From Planctomycetota bacterium (GTDB lineage Bacteria > Planctomycetota > Phycisphaerae > Phycisphaerales > SM1A02): a stretch of 64,000 nt of DNA. Shown in pieces: positions 51,986 through 62,500 of this stretch (positions are counted from its first letter, which is position 1; each line of letters starts with the position of its first letter). The DNA lies in NCBI GenBank assembly GCA_022560875.1, contig JADFSH010000005.1, positions 1 to 64,000 on the forward strand, given 5' to 3'. The translations under genes were made by a program, and so were the position numbers. Under the pieces are notes generated by a model. That model had not been told where the DNA came from. It searched no databases and saw nothing but the letters and a program-made list of their open reading frames with translations.

Positions 51986-54900
51986 ATGAATGAGTACGGC
52001 GATTTTCGGATTGTCGAACCGATTCATAGTGACGGGCTGGTCACAACGTACCACGCAAGCAAACTTGGGGCCGATGGTTCGGAGTTGTTTGTTCTGAGGG
52101 TCTATCGACCTCCCGACGCCATCATGGGATCGCCGCGCGCCGCGATGGACATGGTGAGGTTTCTCGAGGCCGGGATTTCTCATCGGGAAGCCGCGAAAGA
52201 CGCTCGGTTCATCGTCAGCGTTCATGATCACGGCAAGGCCCACGGCGGCGCCTATATCGTCACCGACGGATATCGCTACACCCTCCAGTCACTGATCGAT
52301 TACCGCATCCGACTTTCTGCGGATGACCTTCGATCGTTGGTGGAAAAAATCATCCGAGGCTTGATTGAATACCAATCGAAGGCCTTACAGCCCCACGACA
52401 ATCTCATCGCCTCGACGGTCATGCTGAATGGGATGCAAGACCTCACGTCATCGCATGTGGCTCTTGCCGAGCCCGGAATGCCGACTGCTGATGTTGCTGA
52501 GAACCCAAGTGTGGACGCTGCGGCTCTGGGTCGATTGATACACGCCCTGGTCGAATTCCGGCCCGCTTGGGCGCCGATTCGCTGGCCGGTCCCCCCGTCC
52601 GACGCGTGGAGGAAGTTGGGTCGCAGCGGCGAGCACTGGCGGGAACTGACCAATCGCCTGCTCGATCCCAATGCCGCCGAGAACGGTGATGACCTCGATC
52701 TTGAGGACATTCTGAGAAGTCTTCCGATCGAGCCCCGGGATTACAGGAAACCGATCGGCCTTTCCGCGGCGGCGATCGTCATCGCCGCCCTGGGTGGATT
52801 TCTGTTCTGGCAATTCTTTTACGATCCGCTCATCAGCGAAAATGAGGTCAGGCCGCTGAGGGACAACATCACTTACGTCAGCAAGGAGCATCAGGCCTGG
52901 CTGACTGATTTCAAAGACTCGGTAAGGGATGATGATCCTCTTGCCGACTTCCTCGAAGAGGCCGACCTCAAGGACGATGTGGCATACCTCGATGAAAATG
53001 TGCTCGGTAAGATCAGGAAAGCAGAAGGCAAGACGTATTTTGATTCGAGGAATTACTTTCCAGACAATCCAACAAACTGGGGCAATCTCGATCAATACGT
53101 CAATGGTGAGAGTGTTGATTTGACACTTTTCACACGCAGCCAGTTTGAAGAGATCGAGGATATCAGTGAACTCATCCAGAAACTTCGGAAAGATTTCCTT
53201 GAATGGAAAACAAAAGCGTTTTCAACTTCCGTGCAGAAGTTTGCTGAACGGAATTGGAATAAGGCAAGCGAATCGCTCCAGCACGAGATCGGTGATGACG
53301 GTGACCCTCCCCGTATCGAGCAACTGAAGAATCTGCTGGAAGCCCGACGGCATCTTTTGGCCATCGACAGTTTGTGGGATCACATTGATAACGTCTATCA
53401 GGACGTTCCGGTAAACGGCCAGGATGTCCTGCGTCGTTTTCAGCCGATTATGCAGGATCTGATGGCCCCGCTGAACTCCGTCGAAGCAATTCATACGGAA
53501 CTCGCTAAGGAAAAGAATAAGGATCTGGTTGCGCGTATGTTGGGGATCGCCCGCGATGAAGACCCCAAGATCGAGTGGGTTCTTTTTGAGAAAGATGTCG
53601 GTCCGCCGGCTGAAGATACCTTTGAGGCGTTCGATGCCTGGTCGCGAGAGGCGGATCAGTACCGGCGCCTCCCCCCGGAAACCCGGATTGACAAGCAACA
53701 ATATCTCACTGATCTTAAGACGCTTCGGGATAACATCGGCTACCTGATGGATTTTGAAGCTACCGAGGAAGCTGAAAGATTCCGGCGTAATCAACAGGCT
53801 GTCGAAACCGCCTTCCAGTTGACCAGGGAACTTGACCGCATCATAAAGAACGAATCCCAACTCGACGGTGCGGTCAATGAAGTCCTGAAATTGGCAACCT
53901 ATGCCGAGGATTGCGAGGAGCAATATCGCATCGTGGCCATTCCCGCGAACGAATACTTGGATGAACAGCGGCTTCTGAGTTACCAATCGACCTCTCTGGT
54001 TTCGTCATGGAACAACGCAATCGATTCGGTGGGATCGGCGGCGACTCTGGACAGTGATCGAAAAAAGTATGGTGCCGCCCGCAAGCGCCTGAAAGGGACA
54101 CAAGCGATCTTCCAGCATCTGGACGAGACGGCGCTTTCGATTCAGCCCGAGGACTTGCCGGTACGATCCTCGGGCTGGGACCCGGATGTCGCGCTGGGCA
54201 TTCTGAGTCAGAAAAGGGAACTGGCCATCGGCCGGGTTGCCCGCAAGGTCGAGTCCAGCGATTCCCCGCCGACTCTCGAAACGACTGAGATTGTCCAAAC
54301 CCTCGAAAGTGAAGAAAACATCTTCGGCGACTGGTACGGACAGGCCCAGAGGATGTTCACGTGCTACCTCAAAATCGAGCGGATGTTCGATGAGGGACAC
54401 CGCCCGGATGAACCGGATCAGGCCAGTGGCGAAACGGTCCTTTCCCTCGTCAGTGAATGGGAAACGGATCAATCAGAGTCCAGCGCGCTGCTCCGGGAAT
54501 TCAGACCCGCGCTGACGGGAATCATCGACCGCATCGACCTGAGCCGAAATGTGATGAAATTAGACAACCCCCAGGAAGTGATGTCCATCGTCGAAGGACG
54601 CGATCCTTCAGTACAGCCTGAATTGTATCGCACCGCGTGGAACCGGCTGGGTGAGCTTGCGGATGCGAATCATGTCACCGCGATCCATCAAGATCATCAG
54701 CTTCTGGTGGCGATCACCGGATGGCTGGAATCGTTTGACGGAAATCCGGAACGCCAGCAGTTCGTGAAGGACAGTCTTGAGAGCGAAGCGCATGATCGCT
54801 GGGTTTCCCGAATGCAAAAACGACCCTTGCCCGCCGATGACAAGGATGAGGAATTGGAACAGTATGAAGCGGCGCTTCAACTCTACGAACCATTCCACGT

Positions 54901-56278
54901 CAGAACCGGCGATCTGGCAACTTGGCTGCAATGGAACCTCAATATCTCCAGGTTCCGCTCCGAGATGAAGGAGATGGACAAGGAAGTTCAGCATGAAGTC
55001 GCCGCCCGAAAGGCAGTTACTGATTTGCAGTCTGGCTTTGACGCTTTCGGACCCGAAATCACGGGACTCGATTCCATCAAGACGATGACTGAAGAACTCA
55101 TCCTGATCGCCAATGAAGAGAAGACGACGGTTGACTTCAATGTGATCGGGCCGGCCGGCACCGATCTTCGCTGGACCTATGACATGGATCAGGAAGTTCG
55201 CAACGAGGAGCGCCCAAACTATCCGCCCAAGGAGATCGTGTATTACTACATACCACCGCGCCAGAAGAAAATTGAGTTGCGATTCAAACTTCTCGATCGA
55301 GACAAGCATTCTGATCTGTCAGATCACGTTTATGTCAGCACGGAAGAAGTGTCATTCAAAATGTTCAAGCGTGTCGCTGAACATCCGAAGCACATGAAGT
55401 ATCTTGAAAATATGATCGAACTCGGGATTGGCAATGATGATGGTCGAGATGGTCCGCACGTCTGGGAGCAGGCCCAGGCCGTGCCACAAGGCATGATCGC
55501 GCTGAAGGCCCCCAGCCAATGGCTAGTGGAAGATCCCAGTCGACCTACCCCGGATCAGGGACCACGTCTTCTGCCGAGTCTCGATCATCCGGTCCAACAT
55601 GTTTCAGCAATTGTCGCCATGTATGTCGCCAACGTCTTCGGCTGTCGACTGCCGACGACCGATGAATTTAAGGCGGCAATCGTGGAACAATACGGCGATC
55701 TGGATTTCACCGAATTACTGAACAAGATCAACAGCAATAATTTCGCAGGCCACATCCCTAATCTCAGGGACTCGAATTTCACCAAGTACCTGGACTTTGC
55801 CGTGACGGAAATGGCTGAAGAGAGGAAACTAAAATACTTCTCTCCGGAAAACGGAGCCTTCCTCCCTGATCCGGATCGGGATCATTCATATCCATTCAAT
55901 GATAACAATCTCTGGTTTGATCACACCAGAGCCGAAATCGGCAACGGGTTTCAGCATCTGTACGGCAACGTGCAGGAGTGGGTGTATGATGATCCCGACT
56001 CGGTAACGCCCGCCGAGGACGAGCCGCTCTTGTCCCCGCAGGAGATTCTCCGCAATCTCAAGATAAAGTATCTTGGCGTAATCGGGGGCTCGGCGCTCTC
56101 CTCGACCCTGTTATCGCCTAGCGAACGCCAAGATGCCGAGGATCTTGTTATCCCCGAGGATCTCCTCAAGATGACCTATGCCGATGTTGGTTTCCGACTC
56201 GTCATCGCGGGCAAGTTCGACACCGTCGCCCAGCAGGTGCTCGCCGCGACGAGCAGGGGTTATGTCAATCTCAATTGA
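51986..56278 (+). CDS. Pseudokinase - membrane helix - helical stalk - FGE-like domain protein
   Basis: 1430 residues. Residues 1 to about 245 have a protein-kinase-like layout but lost every catalytic feature: the VAIK lysine reads FVLRVY (Arg38), the HRD loop reads LQPHDNLIASTVML, and DFG reads AEPG (161-164). A membrane helix lies at about 257-278 (IGLSAAAIVIAALGGFLFWQ). A helical region of about 850 residues follows. The C-terminal about 250 residues resemble the formylglycine-generating-enzyme/sulfatase-modifying-factor fold: YVANVFGCRLPTTDEFKAAI, HLYGNVQEWVYDD, VIGGSALSS and ending DVGFRLVIAG. The FGE active-site Cys pair is not seen. GAGAGG lies 8 bases before the start. It probably links cytoplasmic signalling to the envelope part of the T6SS. 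Confidence 0.75.
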   Translation: MNEYGDFRIVEPIHSDGLVTTYHASKLGADGSELFVLRVYRPPDAIMGSPRAAMDMVRFLEAGISHREAAKDARFIVSVHDHGKAHGGAYIVTDGYRYTLQSLIDYRIRLSADDLRSLVEKIIRGLIEYQSKALQPHDNLIASTVMLNGMQDLTSSHVALAEPGMPTADVAENPSVDAAALGRLIHALVEFRPAWAPIRWPVPPSDAWRKLGRSGEHWRELTNRLLDPNAAENGDDLDLEDILRSLPIEPRDYRKPIGLSAAAIVIAALGGFLFWQFFYDPLISENEVRPLRDNITYVSKEHQAWLTDFKDSVRDDDPLADFLEEADLKDDVAYLDENVLGKIRKAEGKTYFDSRNYFPDNPTNWGNLDQYVNGESVDLTLFTRSQFEEIEDISELIQKLRKDFLEWKTKAFSTSVQKFAERNWNKASESLQHEIGDDGDPPRIEQLKNLLEARRHLLAIDSLWDHIDNVYQDVPVNGQDVLRRFQPIMQDLMAPLNSVEAIHTELAKEKNKDLVARMLGIARDEDPKIEWVLFEKDVGPPAEDTFEAFDAWSREADQYRRLPPETRIDKQQYLTDLKTLRDNIGYLMDFEATEEAERFRRNQQAVETAFQLTRELDRIIKNESQLDGAVNEVLKLATYAEDCEEQYRIVAIPANEYLDEQRLLSYQSTSLVSSWNNAIDSVGSAATLDSDRKKYGAARKRLKGTQAIFQHLDETALSIQPEDLPVRSSGWDPDVALGILSQKRELAIGRVARKVESSDSPPTLETTEIVQTLESEENIFGDWYGQAQRMFTCYLKIERMFDEGHRPDEPDQASGETVLSLVSEWETDQSESSALLREFRPALTGIIDRIDLSRNVMKLDNPQEVMSIVEGRDPSVQPELYRTAWNRLGELADANHVTAIHQDHQLLVAITGWLESFDGNPERQQFVKDSLESEAHDRWVSRMQKRPLPADDKDEELEQYEAALQLYEPFHVRTGDLATWLQWNLNISRFRSEMKEMDKEVQHEVAARKAVTDLQSGFDAFGPEITGLDSIKTMTEELILIANEEKTTVDFNVIGPAGTDLRWTYDMDQEVRNEERPNYPPKEIVYYYIPPRQKKIELRFKLLDRDKHSDLSDHVYVSTEEVSFKMFKRVAEHPKHMKYLENMIELGIGNDDGRDGPHVWEQAQAVPQGMIALKAPSQWLVEDPSRPTPDQGPRLLPSLDHPVQHVSAIVAMYVANVFGCRLPTTDEFKAAIVEQYGDLDFTELLNKINSNNFAGHIPNLRDSNFTKYLDFAVTEMAEERKLKYFSPENGAFLPDPDRDHSYPFNDNNLWFDHTRAEIGNGFQHLYGNVQEWVYDDPDSVTPAEDEPLLSPQEILRNLKIKYLGVIGGSALSSTLLSPSERQDAEDLVIPEDLLKMTYADVGFRLVIAGKFDTVAQQVLAATSRGYVNLN

Positions 56279-56409
56279 AGCAGAAAGACGAACTCCTCCG
56301 ACGATCCCAGAACCGCGTTCAATTCATCCGGTACCGAGCTTTCACCGTCCAGCCCGGCCCAACCGTATGAACCAGGCCCACGATTCTTTCGGAATCCAGG
56401 GTTTTGCTC

Positions 56410-56415
56410 TATACT
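56410..56415 (+). promoter_or_regulatory. Possible -10 (TATACT) in the internal operon gap
   Basis: The 195-bp gap before the next gene is the largest in the T6SS-like operon. TATACT lies about 60 bases before the start; no convincing -35 is seen. It could be an internal promoter. Confidence 0.2.
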
Positions 56416-56473
56416 CTTTCCGCCCCAGACAACACGGAATCATCCGAGCACAAATCATGGGAGTCGGGAGCAC

Positions 56474-57397
56474 ATGAGTAACCTCAGTGGGGAAACCTCA
56501 AAACTTGTCATCGCCACGGCGAACCGGCTGAGGCTTGTGCAGACGGATCTCGCCGATGAAGATCCCGAGGTCCGTCAGCAGTATCTCGCTGATGAACTGG
56601 AGCGGGCCCTCACCAAAATAATTCCGGCGGATCGAGCCGGTTTCATGGCATCGCTTCAGGAATGGTTTCCCACGTGGGAGCGAGTGGAGCTTTCCGGTAG
56701 TTCGGAGGAGGGTATGGGACAATCAGCTGCCGATGAACGAGATCTCCGAGACGCCAGCTTTCTCGTGGATCGACTGATCGATATCGCACCGACGCTTTCC
56801 GAGCAGGAACGCGAAGCCGTGGCAGCAAAGCTGCGCGATGCGGGCCTTTCCACGGCCGGACGTCAGGTCTGGCCGGAGCATGCCGCGGAGAAACTGCGGG
56901 CTCACCTGAAAATCCCCGAGGGAACGGAGCTTGATCCCATTCGAACCGTGGAACTGCTCCAACTCCAACTTGAGTTCACGCTCAGCCTCGACCAACTGGT
57001 CTGGAGCACCTGGAAAGCCATCTCCCCGCGGTCGGACATCAGAGGCGCCGGGGAGCTCAAGAAGACGATCTCCCCGTATCTCCAGGGCGACCAGGATGTG
57101 GCGCGAGGCGAGGTCAAGATGCATCTGGAAAAACTCCGCCAGCTCACCGCCGCCCTCATATCCGCCATCAGCCAGACGGGACGCCAGTTTGCGCAGCAGC
57201 ATTATGCTCGCTTCAATCCTGACAATATTGAAGACGCCGCCAAACAGGAGAAAAAGGCTCTCGAAAATCTCGGAGTGGCCGCCTGGCGAAAGTACAAGGA
57301 ACTCCTGGGAACAACGGATCAAGCGACCATCGAGAGGGAGATCATGCAGTTGATCGCCGAGTATGCTGACCGACTGATGAAAGGATTGAGCCACTGA
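56474..57397 (+). CDS. T6SS FHA-protein C-terminal-like protein, lacking an FHA domain
   Basis: 307 residues, cytoplasmic, all helical by appearance. The C-terminal half (about 130-270) resembles the C-terminal domain of T6SS FHA-domain proteins (TagH/ImpI/Fha type), which ends with a run like AAL...LLARFDP. Here it is ISAISQTGRQFAQQHYARFN followed by PDNIEDA. No FHA domain (GR...SRxH) is present. Fha proteins link phosphorylation to T6SS assembly. In this operon the pseudokinase protein stands two genes before TssK, so this protein may be its partner. The call is tentative. Confidence 0.45.
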   Translation: MSNLSGETSKLVIATANRLRLVQTDLADEDPEVRQQYLADELERALTKIIPADRAGFMASLQEWFPTWERVELSGSSEEGMGQSAADERDLRDASFLVDRLIDIAPTLSEQEREAVAAKLRDAGLSTAGRQVWPEHAAEKLRAHLKIPEGTELDPIRTVELLQLQLEFTLSLDQLVWSTWKAISPRSDIRGAGELKKTISPYLQGDQDVARGEVKMHLEKLRQLTAALISAISQTGRQFAQQHYARFNPDNIEDAAKQEKKALENLGVAAWRKYKELLGTTDQATIEREIMQLIAEYADRLMKGLSH

Positions 57398-57416
57398 CCG
57401 TGGCTGATACTGAGGC

Positions 57417-58793
57417 ATGACCAACACAAGCCAAGTTCACTGGTATGAAGGACTCTTTCTGCAACCTCACCATTTGCAGCAGATGCAGAGCAATCTGCTG
57501 AATAATTTCACCGCGGAGCGACGATCTTCACGCCCCTACCCCTACGGGTTGCTGGATTCCCGAATCTCCAATGATGGCCTGGAAAACATGCTGGTTCAGT
57601 TTGATCGCCTCCACGTCATCATGCCCAGCGGAATCGAGCTGAACTACCCAGGAAACACAAGTCTCCCACCCCTGAACATCAAGGAACGATTCAGCTCCAG
57701 CGGTGACGCAATCAATATTCTGCTGGGCGTTCCTCTCTGGTATGCCGAGCGCGGTAATTCGATAGAACCGTCCAGTGAAGACGACTGGCGCGCCAAACGC
57801 ATATACAAGGTCGTGGAAATCGAACGTCCGGATGAAAATACCGGCGAGAACACTCAACCGATGCTGATAAGGCAATACAACGCGCGGTTGATGTTCGAGG
57901 ATGACGACCGGACGGACATGGAGGTGCTTCCCCTGCTCCGCATCGTCCATGCCGCAGGGGAGAGTGTCGGTTTGCCCGCCCAGGATCCAAGTTTTCTTCC
58001 TCCCTGCCATCTGCTCACCGGCAGCCCGACGCTCAGAGATCTTGTTCGCGACCTCACCAACCAGGTGGAAGCCAGCCGGCGCGAGCTTGTCGTGCAGATG
58101 ACGAGGGCGGGTTTCAGCGTGGATGCCATGCGGGGACCGCAGTTTCAACAGATGCTTCGCCTCAAGACGCTCAATCGGTTCAGCGCCAGGTTGCCATCTC
58201 TGGTCGAGGCGCCCGCCATAACCCCGTTTGAGATTTATCTCGAACTGCGTGAACTTCTGGCCGAACTCGCCGCGCTTCATCCCGATCGCGATCTGTTTGA
58301 AGTGCCTCCCTATGACCATGACCAACCTGCCGTGGCGTTCCTGGATCTGGCGGAGAAGATTCGCGGAATGCTCAAGCCTTTGAAGGGTGACGTATTCCAG
58401 AAGGCGGCCTTCACGAGAGACGGTCCCATACTCGCGGCCACGCTCTCTGACGATAACCTCAACATTCCCAACGAGTACTATCTCGGCATCAAATCCCGTA
58501 TGGACCCGCGAGAAATCTCCACCCTCATCGAGGATGAGGATAAATTCAAGCTCATGGCCAAATCCATGTGGCAGAACAGGATTCGCGGCGTCAAGATCGT
58601 TGAAGAGCGACATCCGCCCCTTCAGTTTCCTGCGGAAACAGGCCTTCACTACTACCGGCTCATGCGGGATGAAAGCAAGAGAATGTGGGAGCGTATTGAG
58701 CAGGAGAAGATCATCGCCCTCTGGTGGCCGGACCTTGAGACGTCTGATTTCAACGTGACCCTATATATGACCATCCCGGAAGGGAGTGGATAA
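57417..58793 (+). CDS. tssK: Type VI secretion baseplate protein TssK
   Basis: 458 residues. The N-terminal motif HWYEGLFLQPHHLQQMQ is the TssK signature, and the rest has the expected length (about 440-460 residues). TssK is a trimeric adaptor that joins the baseplate to the TssL/TssM membrane complex. Further family-like text includes AARLPSLVEAPAITPFEIYL-type and PLQFPAETGLHYYRL segments. It is followed 3 bases later by TssL, and TssL overlaps TssM, the classic K-L-M order. Confidence 0.9.
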   Translation: MTNTSQVHWYEGLFLQPHHLQQMQSNLLNNFTAERRSSRPYPYGLLDSRISNDGLENMLVQFDRLHVIMPSGIELNYPGNTSLPPLNIKERFSSSGDAINILLGVPLWYAERGNSIEPSSEDDWRAKRIYKVVEIERPDENTGENTQPMLIRQYNARLMFEDDDRTDMEVLPLLRIVHAAGESVGLPAQDPSFLPPCHLLTGSPTLRDLVRDLTNQVEASRRELVVQMTRAGFSVDAMRGPQFQQMLRLKTLNRFSARLPSLVEAPAITPFEIYLELRELLAELAALHPDRDLFEVPPYDHDQPAVAFLDLAEKIRGMLKPLKGDVFQKAAFTRDGPILAATLSDDNLNIPNEYYLGIKSRMDPREISTLIEDEDKFKLMAKSMWQNRIRGVKIVEERHPPLQFPAETGLHYYRLMRDESKRMWERIEQEKIIALWWPDLETSDFNVTLYMTIPEGSG

Positions 58794-58796
58794 CCC

Positions 58797-59513
58797 ATGT
58801 CGCTGCTAGTCGTTTGTGAACCGGTTTTTCAATACGTGTGTCGCTTGAACCGTTCCGCCCGGAAAGGTGGGCAGATCGATTCGGTTTCGGTCCGCAACTC
58901 GGTTCTCACTATCCTGGAAGATGCTGAAAAAACCGCAGGTACGGATCCCGATCTTCTCGCGCAATTCGAGAAAATCAAGATGCCCCTGTTATTCTTCATC
59001 GACTACATGATCAAGGAGAGTACGCTTTCCTTTGCCGATAGCTGGGATGAAATCGCCCGAGAGTATGGCGAACATGCGGGTGATGAGAAATTTTATGACC
59101 TGCTTGATGAAACTCTCGAGGAAAACACCCCCGCGGCAAACGAGCGGCTGAGTGTCTTCTACACCTGCCTGGGACTCGGCTTTACGGGTTTCTATACCGG
59201 CCAGCCCGAATATCTCCGTCGTAAAATGACGGAAATATCCGGACGTATTCGCCAGATGATGGACATTGATGAGACAATACCGCTCTGCCCGGAAGCCTAT
59301 GAGCATGTGGACACCAGTGACCTGATAGAACCGCCGGCCAAGAAGCTGGTGGGAATCGGGATCCTCATGGTCGGGATGATCCTCGTTGTCTTCGCCGTCA
59401 TCATCACGCTGTTTGTGCAAAGCAAGAGTGATTTGGGCAAATCGCTTGATTCCATCATCGAACAATCATCCGCGCAGAACACCACTGATGTCGTCAAGGA
59501 GCAGAATCCATGA
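58797..59513 (+). CDS. tssL: Type VI secretion membrane protein TssL (DotU family)
   Basis: 238 residues. The DotU/TssL fold appears in order: a helical N-terminus (LVVCEPVFQYVCRLNRSARK), FFIDYMIKESTLSFADSWDE, DEKFYDLLDETLEE, and LSVFYTCLGLGFTGFYTGQP. A C-terminal tail-anchor helix lies at about 185-207 (VGIGILMVGMILVVFAVIIT). TssL binds TssM in the inner membrane and TssK in the cytoplasm. No C-terminal peptidoglycan-binding (OmpA-like) extension is present. GGAAGGGAG precedes the start. The stop overlaps tssM by 4 bases. Confidence 0.92.
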   Translation: MSLLVVCEPVFQYVCRLNRSARKGGQIDSVSVRNSVLTILEDAEKTAGTDPDLLAQFEKIKMPLLFFIDYMIKESTLSFADSWDEIAREYGEHAGDEKFYDLLDETLEENTPAANERLSVFYTCLGLGFTGFYTGQPEYLRRKMTEISGRIRQMMDIDETIPLCPEAYEHVDTSDLIEPPAKKLVGIGILMVGMILVVFAVIITLFVQSKSDLGKSLDSIIEQSSAQNTTDVVKEQNP

Positions 59514-62500
59514 AAAACATGGGAACTCCAATGAAAATTGTTCTCGGACTGGTCGCCGTACTGATCCTGATCGGATTGATCTGGTTCGTGGTTGGTTTCA
59601 ATCTGTGGGCCCTGCTTATTCTGATTGTGGGAGTGATCGTCGTTCTGGTCATCTTCCTGATGTTTCTGGGTTTACTGAAGTGGCTTCAGAAACGAAAATC
59701 CGATCCGTTCGAGCGAGAACTGGCCAGCAATACCGGCGCGGTTCCAGGTGGTGTCACCGAAGCGTCCAGCCGGGCCCGGCTGGACGACCTGAGACAGAAA
59801 TTCGAGCAGGGCATCGAAACCTTCCGCGCGAACGGCAAGGATCTCTACAGCCTTCCCTGGTATGTCATCGTTGGTGAGCCCGGCTCCGGAAAAACCGAAG
59901 CGTTGCGACACTCAAACATAGGCTTCCCCCCGGGCCTGCAGGATGAACTCCAGGGATCGGGCGGCACCATTAATATGGACTGGTGGTTCACAAACCACGC
60001 GATCATTCTGGATACGGCAGGGCGACTCCTTTTCGATGAGGCGTCCACCACCTCGAATCCCGAATGGACGGAATTCCTCAAGCTCCTGCAGAAGCATCGC
60101 ACCAATTGCCCCATCAACGGGCTCATGCTGGTGATTCCTGCCGACAGCCTCATCCGCGACACCGCCGATGAGATTCATGAGAAAGGCGGGCGCATCGCCC
60201 GTCAATTGGACCTGATCCAGCGCACCCTGGGCGTTCGATTTCCCGTGTTCATCCTGATCACAAAGAGCGATCTCATCAACGGTTTCCGTGAATTCTTTGA
60301 TGAACTCAGCGATCCGCAACTGCAGCATCAGATCATGGGCTGGTCGAACCCCGGTAACCTCGATGATCCCTTCGATCCTGAGGATGTGATCGATCACATC
60401 TACACCGTGCAGGAACGGCTCGAGCGCCGGCGACTCGGACTTCTGCTTGATCCCGTTAGCAAAGAAGGGGCCATGTCGAGAAGGACCGACGAAGTCGATG
60501 CGATGTTTGCCTTTCCCGAGAGCATCACCGGCGTCGTGCCACGATTGCGACGATATCTCGAACTCATATTTGTCAGTGGCGAATGGTCATCCAAACCGCT
60601 GTTCCTGCGGGGCATCTATTTCGTGTCCGCCATGCGGGAAGGGTCCGCCCTGGACGCGGACCTGGCGGAAGTGCTGGGCGTGCCGGTCGAGCAACTGCCC
60701 GAGGGTCGCATCTGGGAGCGCGATCGCAGCTTTTTCCTCCGCGACCTCTTCCTGAAGAAGATATTCCGCGAGCGGGGGCTCGTGACGCGAACCTCCAACA
60801 CGTCCCAACTCAAACGCAAGCGAAGAATTATCCTCATAGGTACGGGCATTGCCGCCAGTCTGCTGCTGCTGGGCTTGACCATGCTTCAAATCCAGAAACT
60901 GAACAAGACCATTGTTCAGCCTCAAAAAATATGGGAGACAGCTGCGAATATCTATACTCAGCCGGCCGATGGTGACACGTTTCCCGTCATTGTCGGCGGA
61001 TTCCAAAATCATAATGCCGATGAAAAACTGGTCTATCTCGGCAATCAGCCTGCAGACTTGAAATACGGCTTTACCCTTGAGGATGGAACCAATGCCACGA
61101 TTAGCAAGGCCACCGAGGAAATTAACCGGCAGGTTAAGCGTCGCATCACGGTGCCGTTATTGTTCCGTCCAGTCAACTTGTTTTTGCGGGGATCAAGCAA
61201 GAATCTCTTAGACGCCAAACGGCTCGATGCCGGCAGGGTGATTTTTGAACTCAGCGTGCTGCACCCTCTCACCAGCAGAGCCTTGAAGGGAATGGCTAGT
61301 ACCGATCCGAAGGATCTCTGGTCGCCCGCTGCAACCGCGGCATTGACGGAGTTGCTCCGCATCTACGCTCTGAATGATGAAAGCCTGGTCCGATCAGAGA
61401 AAATCAATCTCGCCCCTCTGTTTGAGTATGTCCTCAGACCTTCATCTACAGAAACCAGGGATGACACCGCCTTCAAGGAGGCGGCCCAGGACATTGAGGG
61501 ACTACAGGCAACGTTTGATGCGTTGTACAACAACCGGCTTTCGAGTGATCGATGGCCTGGTAAAATATTCGACAGTAATCATCCCCCTGTGGCCCGCAAC
61601 CTCTCAACGGGCATCGACCGATTTGTCGCCTTTGTCGTAAATATATGGAAAGGCGAAGGTGAAGGTGAAGGCGAATTCATGGAAGCGATTCGGGGGGGTC
61701 TCGCTCTGGATAAGTTCAGTCGAGTTGAGAAGGAACTGTGGGATACCTACGCCCCCGATGAAGAAAAAGCCCCGCGCATGGATCTTACCGATTGGGTAAG
61801 GCTGTATCCCCAACTTGGCATTAACAGGCCCGGTTATCCGCATAGCACACTCTCCAATATCCTGCCTAAATTACAAAATAGGGATTTTTCCGATTGGTAT
61901 ATGGAGATCGTTGAGGAAGGGCAAGCCAGACTCAAGGCCAATTATGATGCCATGATCGGGATCATGCCTCTCCTTCCCGATGACGATGTGGAGACATCTG
62001 ACGATACTGTCATTCATAGTTCCCTGCTGGGATTCAAAAGGCAGCTCGAAAAAGAGCGAACCACCTTTGAAGGGATGCTGGACCCGGAAGTGGAACGTGA
62101 GCGGATGACAATTTTGCAGAATGATCTGTTTGGCACCAACCCGCGAAGCCAACAACGCGCTTTCGCGGAGCGGGCGGGAATGTACGCCGAAGTCGAGAAA
62201 CATCGATTACTCACTCGGACCTCCTCGAACCTCGTTGCCTTGTCCAACTCGATTTTTTCCATGAAGTCGGACTCGGAACGGCTCACATCGGAATTTGTGA
62301 CCCACCGCACCGCCAATCGTGAAGATCGAATCAATCGCACGGTGAACGTGGCGACTCATGTCCTTTCCCTCGCCGATAGTGATCAGACGGAAGGCCTGGT
62401 CGCCGAAACGCTGCGCACATCGAGTCCCCCCCAATCCCCACGCGAGGTCGAGGAACTGGTCGCCCTGATCGTCGAGCAAAGTCCGAATTATGAACCCTTT

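Noticed and set aside
57528-58649. 373-codon open frame antisense to tssK
   Set aside because: Lies wholly within a clear TssK gene and shows no recognisable protein features.
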